The notes below the pieces were generated by a model. The model made no database searches and was not told the DNA's origin. It was given only the letters and a program-made list of their open reading frames with translations. From Flavobacterium eburneipallidum (GTDB lineage: Bacteria > Bacteroidota > Bacteroidia > Flavobacteriales > Flavobacteriaceae), in assembly GCF_027111355.2 (NCBI RefSeq), contig NZ_CP114291.2:2480001-2544000 (forward strand): a stretch of DNA of 64,000 bases. Direction: 5' to 3'. The position numbers were made by a program, and so were the translations under genes. Shown here in pieces: positions 28,426-37,244 of this stretch. Numbering within the stretch: position 1 is the first letter of the stretch; each line of letters opens with the position of its first letter.

Positions 28426-29568
28426 ATGAAAGAATCTATAATCATAAAAAATCTCGGTCCTCTAAAAGATATTCATATTGAAGAAATAAAACCTTTTACA
28501 GTTTTTATTGGAGAATCAGGCAGTGGAAAAAGTACTTTGATGAAAGTTATCTCTTTATTTCGATGGATTTATAAAATGCAAAACATTCGCTCTTATTTAA
28601 AAACTAGTAAAGTAAATTCTCCTTTTCGCTTTAGAATGGATTCATATTTGAAACAAACTGGCATAGATGAATTTATGAAATCAAATCCTGAAATCATCTA
28701 CACAACCACATTTGATAACGGAATGACTTATGAAATAAAATTTCAAAATCATAAACTATCCTTTTCAAAAAATATAATAAATGCCTCTGACTTACATTTC
28801 AATAAAATTTCTTTTATTTCAGAAACTAGAAATATAATACCTCTATGGGCAAATAGAGGAGCATCATTAACAGGAGGTTATTTAGGATTCTATTTTCACG
28901 AAGTTTTTAAAGATTTTGATTTGGCTTCGGATTCTATAAAGGATGTTGAATTAAAACATTTAGGACTAAAGTTTTTAGTTAAAAAAAGCCATTCTGGAAA
29001 GAATTATAGAATTGAATCAAAAAATAATGAAAAATTTGATATAGAATTCAGAAACAGTTCTTCAGGAACACAAACTTCTGTACCAATAATTTTAATTTCA
29101 CAGTTTTTTGCACAAAATTTTAAATTTGAAGATGCTTTTAACAGCTCAGTTTTGAAATATTTATCTTCAGCTGATAGTTTAACAGAATTTAAAGCGGTGA
29201 AAAATTTGAGCGATATAAACAAAAAAATATATATTCACATCGAAGAGCCTGAATTGAGTTTATTTCCTGATGCACAGTGTAAATTAATGGATGATTTAAT
29301 AAAAAATTGTTTTATAGATAATACTAATCCTATTGAATTATTAGTTTCTACACACAGTCCATATATTGTGAACTATCTAAATCTACTTATAAAAAAATTT
29401 GATAAGAATGAGAATGATGCAAAATACAATTATGATGAGTTAACTGTCTATCAAGTTGCAAATGGAAGTTTAATTAATTTAATGGCTAAAAACGAAAGAT
29501 TGGTAAATACAAATCCTTTATCCGATACCATAAACGATATTTATAACGAATATGAAAAATTAGGATAG
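28426..29568 (+). CDS. AAA/ABC-type ATPase, putative defence-module ATPase
   Basis: A 380-aa P-loop ATPase of the AAA_15/AAA_21 (OLD/RecF-like) group: Walker A GESGSGKST at 29-37, an ABC-like signature SSSGTQ at 211-216, Walker B IYIHIEEPE at 268-276 and the STHSPY H-loop at 308-313. The middle section (about 55-200) is a lineage-specific insertion. ATPases of this class energise two-gene anti-phage systems such as Septu, Gabija and PARIS; which one this resembles most cannot be settled by eye. The partner gene begins 1 base after the stop. Both lie inside the insertion at uvrA. Confidence 0.8.
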   Translation: MKESIIIKNLGPLKDIHIEEIKPFTVFIGESGSGKSTLMKVISLFRWIYKMQNIRSYLKTSKVNSPFRFRMDSYLKQTGIDEFMKSNPEIIYTTTFDNGMTYEIKFQNHKLSFSKNIINASDLHFNKISFISETRNIIPLWANRGASLTGGYLGFYFHEVFKDFDLASDSIKDVELKHLGLKFLVKKSHSGKNYRIESKNNEKFDIEFRNSSSGTQTSVPIILISQFFAQNFKFEDAFNSSVLKYLSSADSLTEFKAVKNLSDINKKIYIHIEEPELSLFPDAQCKLMDDLIKNCFIDNTNPIELLVSTHSPYIVNYLNLLIKKFDKNENDAKYNYDELTVYQVANGSLINLMAKNERLVNTNPLSDTINDIYNEYEKLG

Positions 29569-29569
29569 T

Positions 29570-30187
29570 ATGGATAGTTTACTTAAAAATGATTTTACTT
29601 CATTCCATCAGTTACCAATTTCTATTCTTAAAATACGTGAAGATACTAATTTACCTTATTTTGAATTAGAAGATATTAATACTGTTTTAACTCTATCCTC
29701 TATTAAAAATTCTGGAACAGCAAAATACTCGAATCCTAATAATTTAGAAGTAACTATAATTGATTACGATACTTTTCTAACTAATTTATCACATAAATTT
29801 AGGCAAGGAAAAAGCAGATGTGACGCTATAGTTTACACTCAAAACAAGTCTTACTTTTTATTGAACGAATTAAAAAACAGAAAAATAGTTGATGAGAATG
29901 CAGACGAGGAAGTACTTTCGAAAGCCATTTCTCAAATGCTTAAAACATTAAAATTGATAAAAATTGTTCCATCAATTGATGCTTTTATAAACTCTTTTAC
30001 TCAAAAAATATGTTGTTATTGCAATAAACAATCTAATACCCCATCTCCTATTATTAATGCTCCAAATGCTTTTGGCAGATTAAACAATTTATTACCAGAT
30101 GGAATTGAAATGGAACATACTGAAATCAATGCGTTCGGATTTCAATTATTTCAATATACAGGTTCACAAACAATAAAATTTAATTGA
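29570..30187 (+). CDS. Putative PD-(D/E)xK-fold partner of the inserted ATPase
   Basis: A 205-aa protein of no family I recognise. Residues 84-102 read CDAIVYTQNKSYFLLNELK: an Asp (85) and Glu-x-Lys (100-102) on consecutive strands, followed by a helix with Gln122 (KAISQML). That spacing fits a PD-(D/E)xK nuclease core. A Cys pair with a third Cys (KICCYCNK, 147-153) could bind metal. It starts 1 base after the ATPase stop and so is surely co-translated. Inference: nuclease effector of an ATPase-driven defence module; alternatively a substrate-binding or inhibitor protein. Confidence 0.6.
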   Translation: MDSLLKNDFTSFHQLPISILKIREDTNLPYFELEDINTVLTLSSIKNSGTAKYSNPNNLEVTIIDYDTFLTNLSHKFRQGKSRCDAIVYTQNKSYFLLNELKNRKIVDENADEEVLSKAISQMLKTLKLIKIVPSIDAFINSFTQKICCYCNKQSNTPSPIINAPNAFGRLNNLLPDGIEMEHTEINAFGFQLFQYTGSQTIKFN

Positions 30188-30197
30188 TATAATCAAT

Positions 30198-30340
30198 TCA
30201 AACTAGCGGATTACATCATTGACATTGGTCCCGAAGGAGGAAAAGGCGGTGGTGAAGTCGTTGCCAAAGGAACCCCTGAAGAAATTAGTAAAAATAAAAA
30301 AAGTTATACGGCGCAGTTTTTGAAGAAAGAGTTAGTTTAA
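30198..30340 (+). pseudogene. Duplicated 3' end of uvrA (47 codons)
   Basis: Colinear without gaps with 28226-28368 (offset 1,972 bp). Eight base differences, all at third codon positions and all synonymous, so the encoded C-terminus and TAA are identical. It has no start and no remaining N-terminal part. It marks the right border of the ATPase/partner insertion. One of the two copies must come from a related genome in which it evolved as part of a functional uvrA. Confidence 0.92.
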
Positions 30341-30403
30341 ATTTCTTTTCCAAAGTTAAAATTTTGTACTATTATTTAGCATAATATAAATAGCTACACG
30401 ACC

Positions 30404-30432
30404 AAAACCTATCTAAATCAGATAGGTTTTTT
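30404..30432 (+). terminator. Rho-independent terminator downstream of the uvrA island
   Basis: An 11-bp stem (30404-30414 with 30420-30430), 5-base loop and T-run (30427-30432). It probably was the original uvrA terminator before the insertion pushed it downstream. Confidence 0.75.
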
Positions 30433-30436
30433 GTTT

Positions 30437-30719
30437 TTCACTCTATTTTAATTTAGAAAACGCATTCCTAATTCAAATCCAACATAAGCAGTATAATTGA
30501 CACAATTCCCAATTATCATGATGAATTTTAATTTTTTCGTATGATTAGACCTGTTTGTTATCATATTAATAAATTTTCAATCTTTTTAATATGATGCGTT
30601 TTTTTTACTAAATTTAGAAAAACAGAGAAACACAATTTACTCCTAATAAAAATATTGATTTACTTAATTGTTTTGATATACTATTAAGAGAAATTAAAAA
30701 GAAAACAGCAATTTAATAC
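30437..30719. other. Intergenic stretch before glgA with no recognised gene
   Basis: AT-rich, no convincing reading frame, RNA fold or -33/-7 pair seen. It must contain the glgA promoter but I could not locate a TAnnTTTG element near the start. Confidence 0.5.
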
Positions 30720-32141
30720 ATGGAAATATTTCATATCGGGGCGGAGTGTTATCCAGTGGCAAAAGTAGGTGGTTTGGGCGATGTTGTGGGAGCTTTGCCA
30801 AAATATCAAAATAATGCAGGACAATTGGTTCGAGTAGTACTTCCTCGTTATGAAACAAAGTTTATACAGGAAAACGAATTTGATGCTGTTTTTTCAGGAG
30901 TTGTAAAATTGGGGATTTCAGAATTTTCATTCAATGTATTAAAAGAGCGTACCAATAAATTGGGATATGAACTGTATTTGATTGCAATTCCAACCTTATT
31001 TGACAGAAAAGAAATCTATGGTTATGAAGATGATATTGAACGTTTTTTATCCTTTCAGATAGCAACTTTGGATTGGATTACTACTCGAAATGAAATTCCA
31101 ACTATTATTCATTGCCACGATCATCATACGGGTCTGATTCCGTTTATGATGCAATGTGCCAATAAATACGAGAGATTACAAACTGTACCAACGGTAATTA
31201 CCATACATAATTCTATTTATCAAGGGCAGTTTGGGTTTGATAAATTGTATTATTTGCCCGAATTTGATTTGTCGAAAGCCTATCTTTTAGAATGGGATAA
31301 TCGAATCAATTCTTTGGCATCGGCCATAAAATGTGCTTCGGCAGTAACTACGGTTTCTCCTAATTATTTGAATGAAATTAATGATTGGGCTTATGGTTTA
31401 GAATCTTTGTTTAGGCTTGTAAAAGATAAATCAAAGGGCATTTTGAATGGAATTGATACCGAAGTTTGGAATCCAGCTACAGATAATATGTTGGAAACCA
31501 ATTATTCGATCAAAAATTTCCAAAAAGGGAAACAGGAAAATAAAGAAAAGTTGTGTACCGAATTTAATTTAGACCCAAAAAAACCGCTTTTCAGTTTCAT
31601 TGGTAGATTATTAGAAGAAAAGGGAGCTGATTTATTGCCACACGTCGCAGCGATGGCTTTGTCAGAACATCCGAAAGAAATAAATATTTTGGTTTTAGGT
31701 TCAGGAAATGCCGAAATTGAAAATCAATTAACACATTTACAAACGAGTTTCAAAGGAAATTACAACGCAGTGATTGGCTACAATGAAGAGTTGGCACATT
31801 TAATTTATGGAGGATCTGATTTTTTATTAATGCCTTCCAGAGTAGAACCTTGCGGGTTAAATCAAATGTATGCCATGCGCTACGGAACGATTCCAATTGT
31901 GAGAAGAACAGGTGGATTGAAAGACACCGTAATCGATTTTGGAGACAACGGAAACGGGATTTGTCACGATCAGGCTAGTGTTAGTGATGTTTGCTATTCG
32001 ATTCAAAGAGCCGTGAATTTATACAAAGACAAGAAAAAAACAAATGATATTCGAAAACTAGGAATGCAAATTGACCATTCCTGGGAAAGCGTTTGTCAAC
32101 AATATATAGAAGTGTACAATTTAATACTAGAACAAAAATGA
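30720..32141 (+). CDS. glgA: Glycogen synthase (GT5)
   Basis: A 473-aa glucosyltransferase that extends alpha-1,4-glucan from ADP-glucose. The N-terminal ADP-glucose motif KVGGLGDVVG (15-24) and the C-terminal PSRVEPCGLNQMYAMRYG block with TGGLKDTV are standard for bacterial GlgA. Its TGA overlaps the glgC ATG (ATGA at 32138-32141), giving translational coupling. First gene of the glycogen cluster. Confidence 0.95.
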   Translation: MEIFHIGAECYPVAKVGGLGDVVGALPKYQNNAGQLVRVVLPRYETKFIQENEFDAVFSGVVKLGISEFSFNVLKERTNKLGYELYLIAIPTLFDRKEIYGYEDDIERFLSFQIATLDWITTRNEIPTIIHCHDHHTGLIPFMMQCANKYERLQTVPTVITIHNSIYQGQFGFDKLYYLPEFDLSKAYLLEWDNRINSLASAIKCASAVTTVSPNYLNEINDWAYGLESLFRLVKDKSKGILNGIDTEVWNPATDNMLETNYSIKNFQKGKQENKEKLCTEFNLDPKKPLFSFIGRLLEEKGADLLPHVAAMALSEHPKEINILVLGSGNAEIENQLTHLQTSFKGNYNAVIGYNEELAHLIYGGSDFLLMPSRVEPCGLNQMYAMRYGTIPIVRRTGGLKDTVIDFGDNGNGICHDQASVSDVCYSIQRAVNLYKDKKKTNDIRKLGMQIDHSWESVCQQYIEVYNLILEQK

Positions 32142-33418
32142 AAGCTAAAAAGAAAAGTGTTATTTCCATTATTTTAGGAGGTGGACAAGGGTCAAGATTA
32201 TTTCCTTTGACAAATTCAAGGTCTAAACCAGCCGTACCGATTGCAGGTAAATATAGATTGGTAGATATTCCAATTTCGAATTGTATGAACTCCGATTTAA
32301 AGCGAATATTTGTTTTAACGCAGTTTAATTCGGCTTCCTTGAATGCACATATAAAAAACACTTATACATTTAATGCTTTCAGTCAGGCTTTTGTAGATAT
32401 TCTTGCTGCCGAGCAAACTCCTGATAATCCAACTTGGTTTCAAGGAACTTCAGATGCTGTTCGTCAATGTATGCCTCATTTTTTGAATCATGAATTTGAG
32501 TACGCTTTGATTCTTTCGGGCGACCAATTGTATCAAATGGATTTTAATGAAATGATTGACGCTCATATCGCAGCAAACGCAGACATTTCTATTGCTACAT
32601 TACCTGTAAATGCTAAAGATGCTCCCGAATTTGGAATCCTAAAAACCAATAGCGAAAGTTGTATCGAATCTTTTATCGAGAAACCAGACGCTTCCCTTTT
32701 ACCAGAATGGGAATCTGAAGTGAGTGAGCAAATGAAATCTGAAGGTAAAATTTACCTTGCTTCGATGGGGATTTATATTTTCAACAAAAAGCTTTTAGTT
32801 GAATTAATGAAAAACCCTGACACCAAAGATTTTGGAAAAGAAATCATTCCGCAAGCCGTTGGAAACAAAAAAATATTAAGTTACCAGTACGAAGGTTATT
32901 GGACAGATATTGGTAATATTGACTCCTTTTTTGAAGCCAATATTGGACTGACAGACGACGTTCCTCAATTTAATTTGTTTGATAATTACAATAAAATTTA
33001 CACTAGACCACGATTATTACCGCCTTCAAAATTTCAAAACACCAAAGTGGATAAATCATTAATCTCCGAAGGTTGTATCTTGAATGCCAAAGAAATTACC
33101 AAATCAGTAATTGGAATTCGTTCTCGAATTGGCGAAGGAACCGTAATTCAAAACAGTTATGTTATGGGTAACGATTTCTATCAAAATATTGACGATATGA
33201 ATGAAGACATCGCCAATAATAGACAATTAATAGGAATTGGAAAAAGATGTTTTATCAATAATGCGATTGTAGATAAAAATAGTAGAATTGGAAATGATGT
33301 TTACATCAGTGGTGGCAAGCATTTAGAAAATACTGTGCATGAACTATATGCCATCAAAGAAGGAATTGTAGTCATCAAAAAAGGAGTAGTAATCCCTAAT
33401 AATTTCGTAATTAAGTAA
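32138..33418 (+). CDS. glgC: Glucose-1-phosphate adenylyltransferase
   Basis: A 426-aa enzyme that makes ADP-glucose. The nucleotide-binding loop GGGQGSRLFPLT near the N-terminus is intact. The product-site segment EFGIL, IEKPD and YWTDIGN motifs follow, then a left-handed beta-helix C-terminal domain. The start at the ATGA overlap with glgA was chosen over an upstream in-frame ATG because it gives the usual N-terminus. It is followed by a strong hairpin terminator. Confidence 0.95.
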   Translation: MKAKKKSVISIILGGGQGSRLFPLTNSRSKPAVPIAGKYRLVDIPISNCMNSDLKRIFVLTQFNSASLNAHIKNTYTFNAFSQAFVDILAAEQTPDNPTWFQGTSDAVRQCMPHFLNHEFEYALILSGDQLYQMDFNEMIDAHIAANADISIATLPVNAKDAPEFGILKTNSESCIESFIEKPDASLLPEWESEVSEQMKSEGKIYLASMGIYIFNKKLLVELMKNPDTKDFGKEIIPQAVGNKKILSYQYEGYWTDIGNIDSFFEANIGLTDDVPQFNLFDNYNKIYTRPRLLPPSKFQNTKVDKSLISEGCILNAKEITKSVIGIRSRIGEGTVIQNSYVMGNDFYQNIDDMNEDIANNRQLIGIGKRCFINNAIVDKNSRIGNDVYISGGKHLENTVHELYAIKEGIVVIKKGVVIPNNFVIK

Positions 33419-33420
33419 TT

Positions 33421-33455
33421 AATCTTTGTCAAAGTTTTAAACTTTGACAAAGATT
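33421..33455. terminator. Palindromic terminator after glgC
   Basis: Two 17-base arms around a single central base, directly after the glgC TAA. A few central pairs must open to form the loop. Followed by TTTT. It may attenuate rather than stop transcription into glgE. Confidence 0.6.
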
Positions 33456-33512
33456 TTAAGATGAAATACAAAATCATTTTAGCAAATTTTAGTTGACTTT
33501 TAAAAATATAAA

Positions 33513-35450
33513 ATGCAGAATCAAACCCGAATAGTAATAGAAAATCTTGCTCCTCAAATCGACAACGGAGCATATTACATCAAAAGAATTGTTGGTCAAA
33601 CGGTAACCGTTACCGCAGATGTTTTTTCAGACGGACATGACATCATCGAATGTTGTGTAAAATTCAAACATGAAGCCGACAAAAACTGGCAGGAAGTTCG
33701 AATGAGTCCAAGAGACAACGAACAATGGACTGCCAATTTCAAAGTAGAAAAACAAGGATTGTATTCCTATTTTGTTGAAGGTTGGGTGGATTATGCCTTG
33801 AACTGGCAACACGGAACCGAACGAAAAATTAACGACAATCAATACGTAAAATCCGAACTATTAGAAGGTGCCGAATATGTAAAAGCTGCACTGAAATATG
33901 CTAATGATTCCGAGAAAGAATATCTTGAAAAATTAGTGATTCATTTCACCAATGAATCCGATTATGAAGTGGCCATTCAAGAAGCCATGTCATCCGAATT
34001 GAATCAAATCTTCAAAAAATATCCGATTAGATTGTTGGAAAATAAATCCCAAGAATTGCAAGTTTATGTAGATAGAAAAAAAGCTTTGTTCAGTACTTGG
34101 TATGAATTTTTTCCACGTTCGGCTTCCGAAGAAGAAGGAAAACACGGAACGTTCAAAGATTGTGAAAGATTATTGCCAAGAGTTGCTTCGATGGGTTTTG
34201 ACACCTTGTATTTTCCACCCATTCATCCTATTGGAGAAGTAAACCGCAAAGGAAAAAATAACGCCACCAATGCAGAACCCGGAGACGTTGGTTCGCCTTG
34301 GGGAATTGGTTCACAATATGGTGGACACAAATCTACGCATCCCGATTTGGGAACGATTGATGATTTCAAATCATTAGTCAAAAAAGCAAAAGAGTTAGGA
34401 ATTGAAGTAGCAATGGATTATGCTTTGCAAGCTGCGCCTGATCATCCTTATGTGAAAGATTTTCCACAATGGTTCAAATGGCGTCCTGACGGAACGGTGC
34501 AATACGCCGAAAATCCACCAAAAAAATACCAAGACATTCAACCCATTTATTTTGAAAGCAAAGATTGGAAAAACCTTTGGAAAGAATTATTGGATGTAGC
34601 TTTATTTTGGATTGAAGAATGTGATGTGAAGATTTATAGAGTTGATAATCCGCATACGAAACCGTTCTTTTTCTGGGGTTGGCTGATTGGCGAAATCAAG
34701 AAAAAACATCCCGATGTATTGTTTCTGGCAGAAGCTTTTACACGTCCGAAAATTATGAACGAATTGGCGAAACAAGGCTTTACACAATCCTATACGTATT
34801 TCACTTGGAGAAACTCCAAACATGAATTAACACAATATGTAGAAGAATTAACACAGTCTGAACAAAAAGAATTTTACCGCCCTAATTTTTGGCCTAATAC
34901 GCCAGATATTAATCCATTTCACTTGCAAAATGGAAACGAATCCATTCATCTTCAAAAATACTTTTTGGCTGCCACATTAAGTTCTAGTATTGGAATTTAT
35001 GGTCCTGTTTTCGAATATCGTATTTCAACACCTTTGGCTCCTGGAAGAGAAGAATATTTACATTCCGAAAAGTATGAATTTTTCAAATGGGATTGGGAAA
35101 AGCAAAACAAAATCACCACGTTAATTACTAAAATTAACACCATTAGAAAAGAACAAGCTTCGTTGCAACAAACCAATAATATTGCTTTTTGCGCTACAAA
35201 CAACGACCTAATCATGGCCTATTATAAGTTTGACGACGACAAAGAGAATGAAACCCTTATGGTCGCCAGTCTTGATTCTAATTACACTGCGCAATCTATG
35301 GTGTTACTTCCAAATGAATTGCACGAAAGACTCCCTATCCATATTACCGATTTAATTACTGGAAATAGTTATATTTGGGAAAATGAATGGAATTATGTGG
35401 AATTGTCTGCTGATTTGCCTTTTCATTTGTTTAAAATTCACAAAGAATAG
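33513..35450 (+). CDS. glgE: Alpha-1,4-glucan:maltose-1-phosphate maltosyltransferase (GlgE-like)
   Basis: A 645-aa GH13_3 enzyme. An N-terminal DUF3416-type domain (1-180) is followed by the catalytic barrel. Catalytic blocks: RVDNPHTKP with the Asp nucleophile and LFLAEAFTRP with the Glu acid/base. GlgE adds maltosyl units from maltose-1-phosphate to alpha-glucan. No TreS or maltokinase gene lies in the window, so the donor supply must be encoded elsewhere. Between glgC and glgB in gene order but followed by three unrelated accessory genes. Confidence 0.88.
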   Translation: MQNQTRIVIENLAPQIDNGAYYIKRIVGQTVTVTADVFSDGHDIIECCVKFKHEADKNWQEVRMSPRDNEQWTANFKVEKQGLYSYFVEGWVDYALNWQHGTERKINDNQYVKSELLEGAEYVKAALKYANDSEKEYLEKLVIHFTNESDYEVAIQEAMSSELNQIFKKYPIRLLENKSQELQVYVDRKKALFSTWYEFFPRSASEEEGKHGTFKDCERLLPRVASMGFDTLYFPPIHPIGEVNRKGKNNATNAEPGDVGSPWGIGSQYGGHKSTHPDLGTIDDFKSLVKKAKELGIEVAMDYALQAAPDHPYVKDFPQWFKWRPDGTVQYAENPPKKYQDIQPIYFESKDWKNLWKELLDVALFWIEECDVKIYRVDNPHTKPFFFWGWLIGEIKKKHPDVLFLAEAFTRPKIMNELAKQGFTQSYTYFTWRNSKHELTQYVEELTQSEQKEFYRPNFWPNTPDINPFHLQNGNESIHLQKYFLAATLSSSIGIYGPVFEYRISTPLAPGREEYLHSEKYEFFKWDWEKQNKITTLITKINTIRKEQASLQQTNNIAFCATNNDLIMAYYKFDDDKENETLMVASLDSNYTAQSMVLLPNELHERLPIHITDLITGNSYIWENEWNYVELSADLPFHLFKIHKE

Positions 35451-35504
35451 TTTATTTTAACCACATAGAAAAAAATTGTTAATTAGCAGAATAAAGAAAA
35501 AGTA

Positions 35505-36476
35505 ATGACATTAAAAGAAGCCGTATTAAAAAGTCTAGAAGATATTAGCGAAATAACCAATTATTCAGCGGTTCTTAATCATATTATTGATAAAAAGTAT
35601 TATGACTTTGGAACTGGAAAAACTCCTGGTTCTACAATTTCGGCAGTTCTTGGGGAATTCATTCGTAAGGGAGACACTAGAGTAAAACGAATTAAGCAAG
35701 ATGGCGGAACATATTCCTACTACTTGACAAAAAATGAACAAAATATTGGAATTGAAATTTTGAGCGGTGATACAGAAATTCAATTAGTAAAACCGCTCAA
35801 GATAAATAAGTCAAAAACTTATGATGAAAGAGATTTACATAAACTTTTAAGTAGTTATTTAAAAAATACTGACACGTATTCAAAAACAATATTTCACGAA
35901 CAATCTAATGGAAAAGACAACAATCAAATTTGGACACATCCTGATATGGTTGGAATTAAATTTTTGAACTTACAAACAAAAGCTAGTCAAAATTTTTTAA
36001 AATCGATAAATCGTGTTGATACTTTTAAATTAAGTTCTTATGAACTAAAAAGAGAAATTAATAGTGATAGTGAGTTAAAAAAGGCGTTTTTTCAAGCAGT
36101 TTCAAATTCAAGTTGGGCAAATTATGGATATTTAGTTGCCTTTGAATTCAGTGATAGTTTAAACGAGGAAATGGCAAGGCTGAATCAATCATTTGGAATT
36201 GGTATTATTCAACTTAATGCAAATCCATATCAAAGTAAAGTTCTTTATCCTTCGATATTTCGTGATTTAGACTTCAAGACTATTGATAAACTCTGTAAAA
36301 TGAACAAAGAGTTTGAAAAGTTTATTGAACAAACGGAAAAATTAATGACAGCAAGCGAAAAATATGTTTCGGGAGCAGAAAAGGAACTTGATGAGTTTTG
36401 CGATAAATATTTTGTTAACGATACAGAAGTAGAAAATTATTGTAAAGAAAAACACATACCAATAAACGAAGAGTAA
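35505..36476 (+). CDS. HARE-HTH protein with putative restriction-nuclease-like domain
   Basis: A 323-aa protein. Residues 1-75 match the HARE-HTH (HB1/ASXL) winged-helix domain, including the DFGTGKTPGSTISAVL core. The second half contains HPDMVG (145-150) and, after about 30 residues, YELK (179-182), then SNSSWANYG, a layout consistent with a PD-(D/E)xK domain (COG2958-like proteins). Known family context: HARE-HTH fused to nuclease domains is associated with recognition of modified DNA and with restriction systems. A Lys/Glu-rich helix ends the protein. It is the first of three accessory genes between glgE and glgB. Confidence 0.75.
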   Translation: MTLKEAVLKSLEDISEITNYSAVLNHIIDKKYYDFGTGKTPGSTISAVLGEFIRKGDTRVKRIKQDGGTYSYYLTKNEQNIGIEILSGDTEIQLVKPLKINKSKTYDERDLHKLLSSYLKNTDTYSKTIFHEQSNGKDNNQIWTHPDMVGIKFLNLQTKASQNFLKSINRVDTFKLSSYELKREINSDSELKKAFFQAVSNSSWANYGYLVAFEFSDSLNEEMARLNQSFGIGIIQLNANPYQSKVLYPSIFRDLDFKTIDKLCKMNKEFEKFIEQTEKLMTASEKYVSGAEKELDEFCDKYFVNDTEVENYCKEKHIPINEE

Positions 36477-36541
36477 AGAAGTATTAATTCTACAATTGAA
36501 TATTCAAATTAACCCTCCCAAAAATAAACTATATTAGCAAT

Positions 36542-36877
36542 ATGAAAGTGAAAGAATCCATACAACTGAAATTAGCAGAATTTTTAGCATTATGCAAAAG
36601 CCATAATGTTAAGAATATTTATGCTTTTGGTTCGGCTATAACTGAAAATTTTAATGAGGAATCTAGCGATATTGATTTATTAATCGAAATTGAAAATGAA
36701 GATCCAATCGAGCGTGGCGAGAACTTGATGGATATTTGGGATAAACTAGAAGTTTTTTTTCAAAGAAAAGTGGATTTACTGACTAGTTCTTCCATTAAAA
36801 ATCCTATTCTTAAAAAGAATATTGAAGCTACAAAAATCTTACTTTATGACGGAAAAGAGCAAAAAGTATCTTTCTGA
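36542..36877 (+). CDS. mntA: MntA-like minimal nucleotidyltransferase antitoxin
   Basis: A 111-aa protein of the minimal nucleotidyltransferase family. The catalytic motif is GS (30-31) followed by SDIDLL with Asp43 and Asp45; a third acidic residue is Asp78 in KVDLL. In MntA/HepT pairs this enzyme AMPylates a Tyr of the HepT RNase and so neutralises it. The gene overlaps the following HepT-like gene by 32 bases. All catalytic residues appear intact, in contrast to its partner. Confidence 0.85.
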   Translation: MKVKESIQLKLAEFLALCKSHNVKNIYAFGSAITENFNEESSDIDLLIEIENEDPIERGENLMDIWDKLEVFFQRKVDLLTSSSIKNPILKKNIEATKILLYDGKEQKVSF

Positions 36878-37181
36878 TGTTTTACTATCGATAGATTTAA
36901 TTAACGAATTTACTATTGGTATTTCAGACTTCAATCTTTATGATAAAGATAGAAAAACCCAAAGTGCAGTCGAAAGACAATTGGTAATTATTGGAGAAGC
37001 CCTAAATAAATTACGCCAAAATGAAACCGAAATTGTAATTGAAAATGACCATCAAATTATTGGTTTTCGCAATCGTTTAGTTCATGCTTACGACAGTATC
37101 GACAATTAAATTGTTTGGGCAATTATAAATCGGCATTTAGAAAAGTTAAAAATTGAAATCGAAAATTTACAAAAAGAATAA
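36846..37181 (+). pseudogene. hepT: HepT-like (DUF86) RNase toxin with premature stop
   Basis: HEPN-family toxin partner of MntA. The active motif R-x4-H-x-Y is present as RNRLVHAY (residues 75-82), including the Tyr that MntA modifies. A TAA at 37107-37109 ends the protein after 87 residues; in the same frame 23 more codons (IVWAIINRHL and a Lys/Glu-rich helix) follow, matching the expected C-terminal helix of the family, up to a stop at 37179-37181. GAA would be the expected codon, so a single G to T change explains it. The toxin is probably shortened and perhaps inactive; the catalytic motif itself remains. Confidence 0.75.
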
Positions 37182-37244
37182 AATCACCACCGAATTTAAT
37201 ATTCGTATAAAAGAAAACCATTAAACCAAACCACCACCACTACA

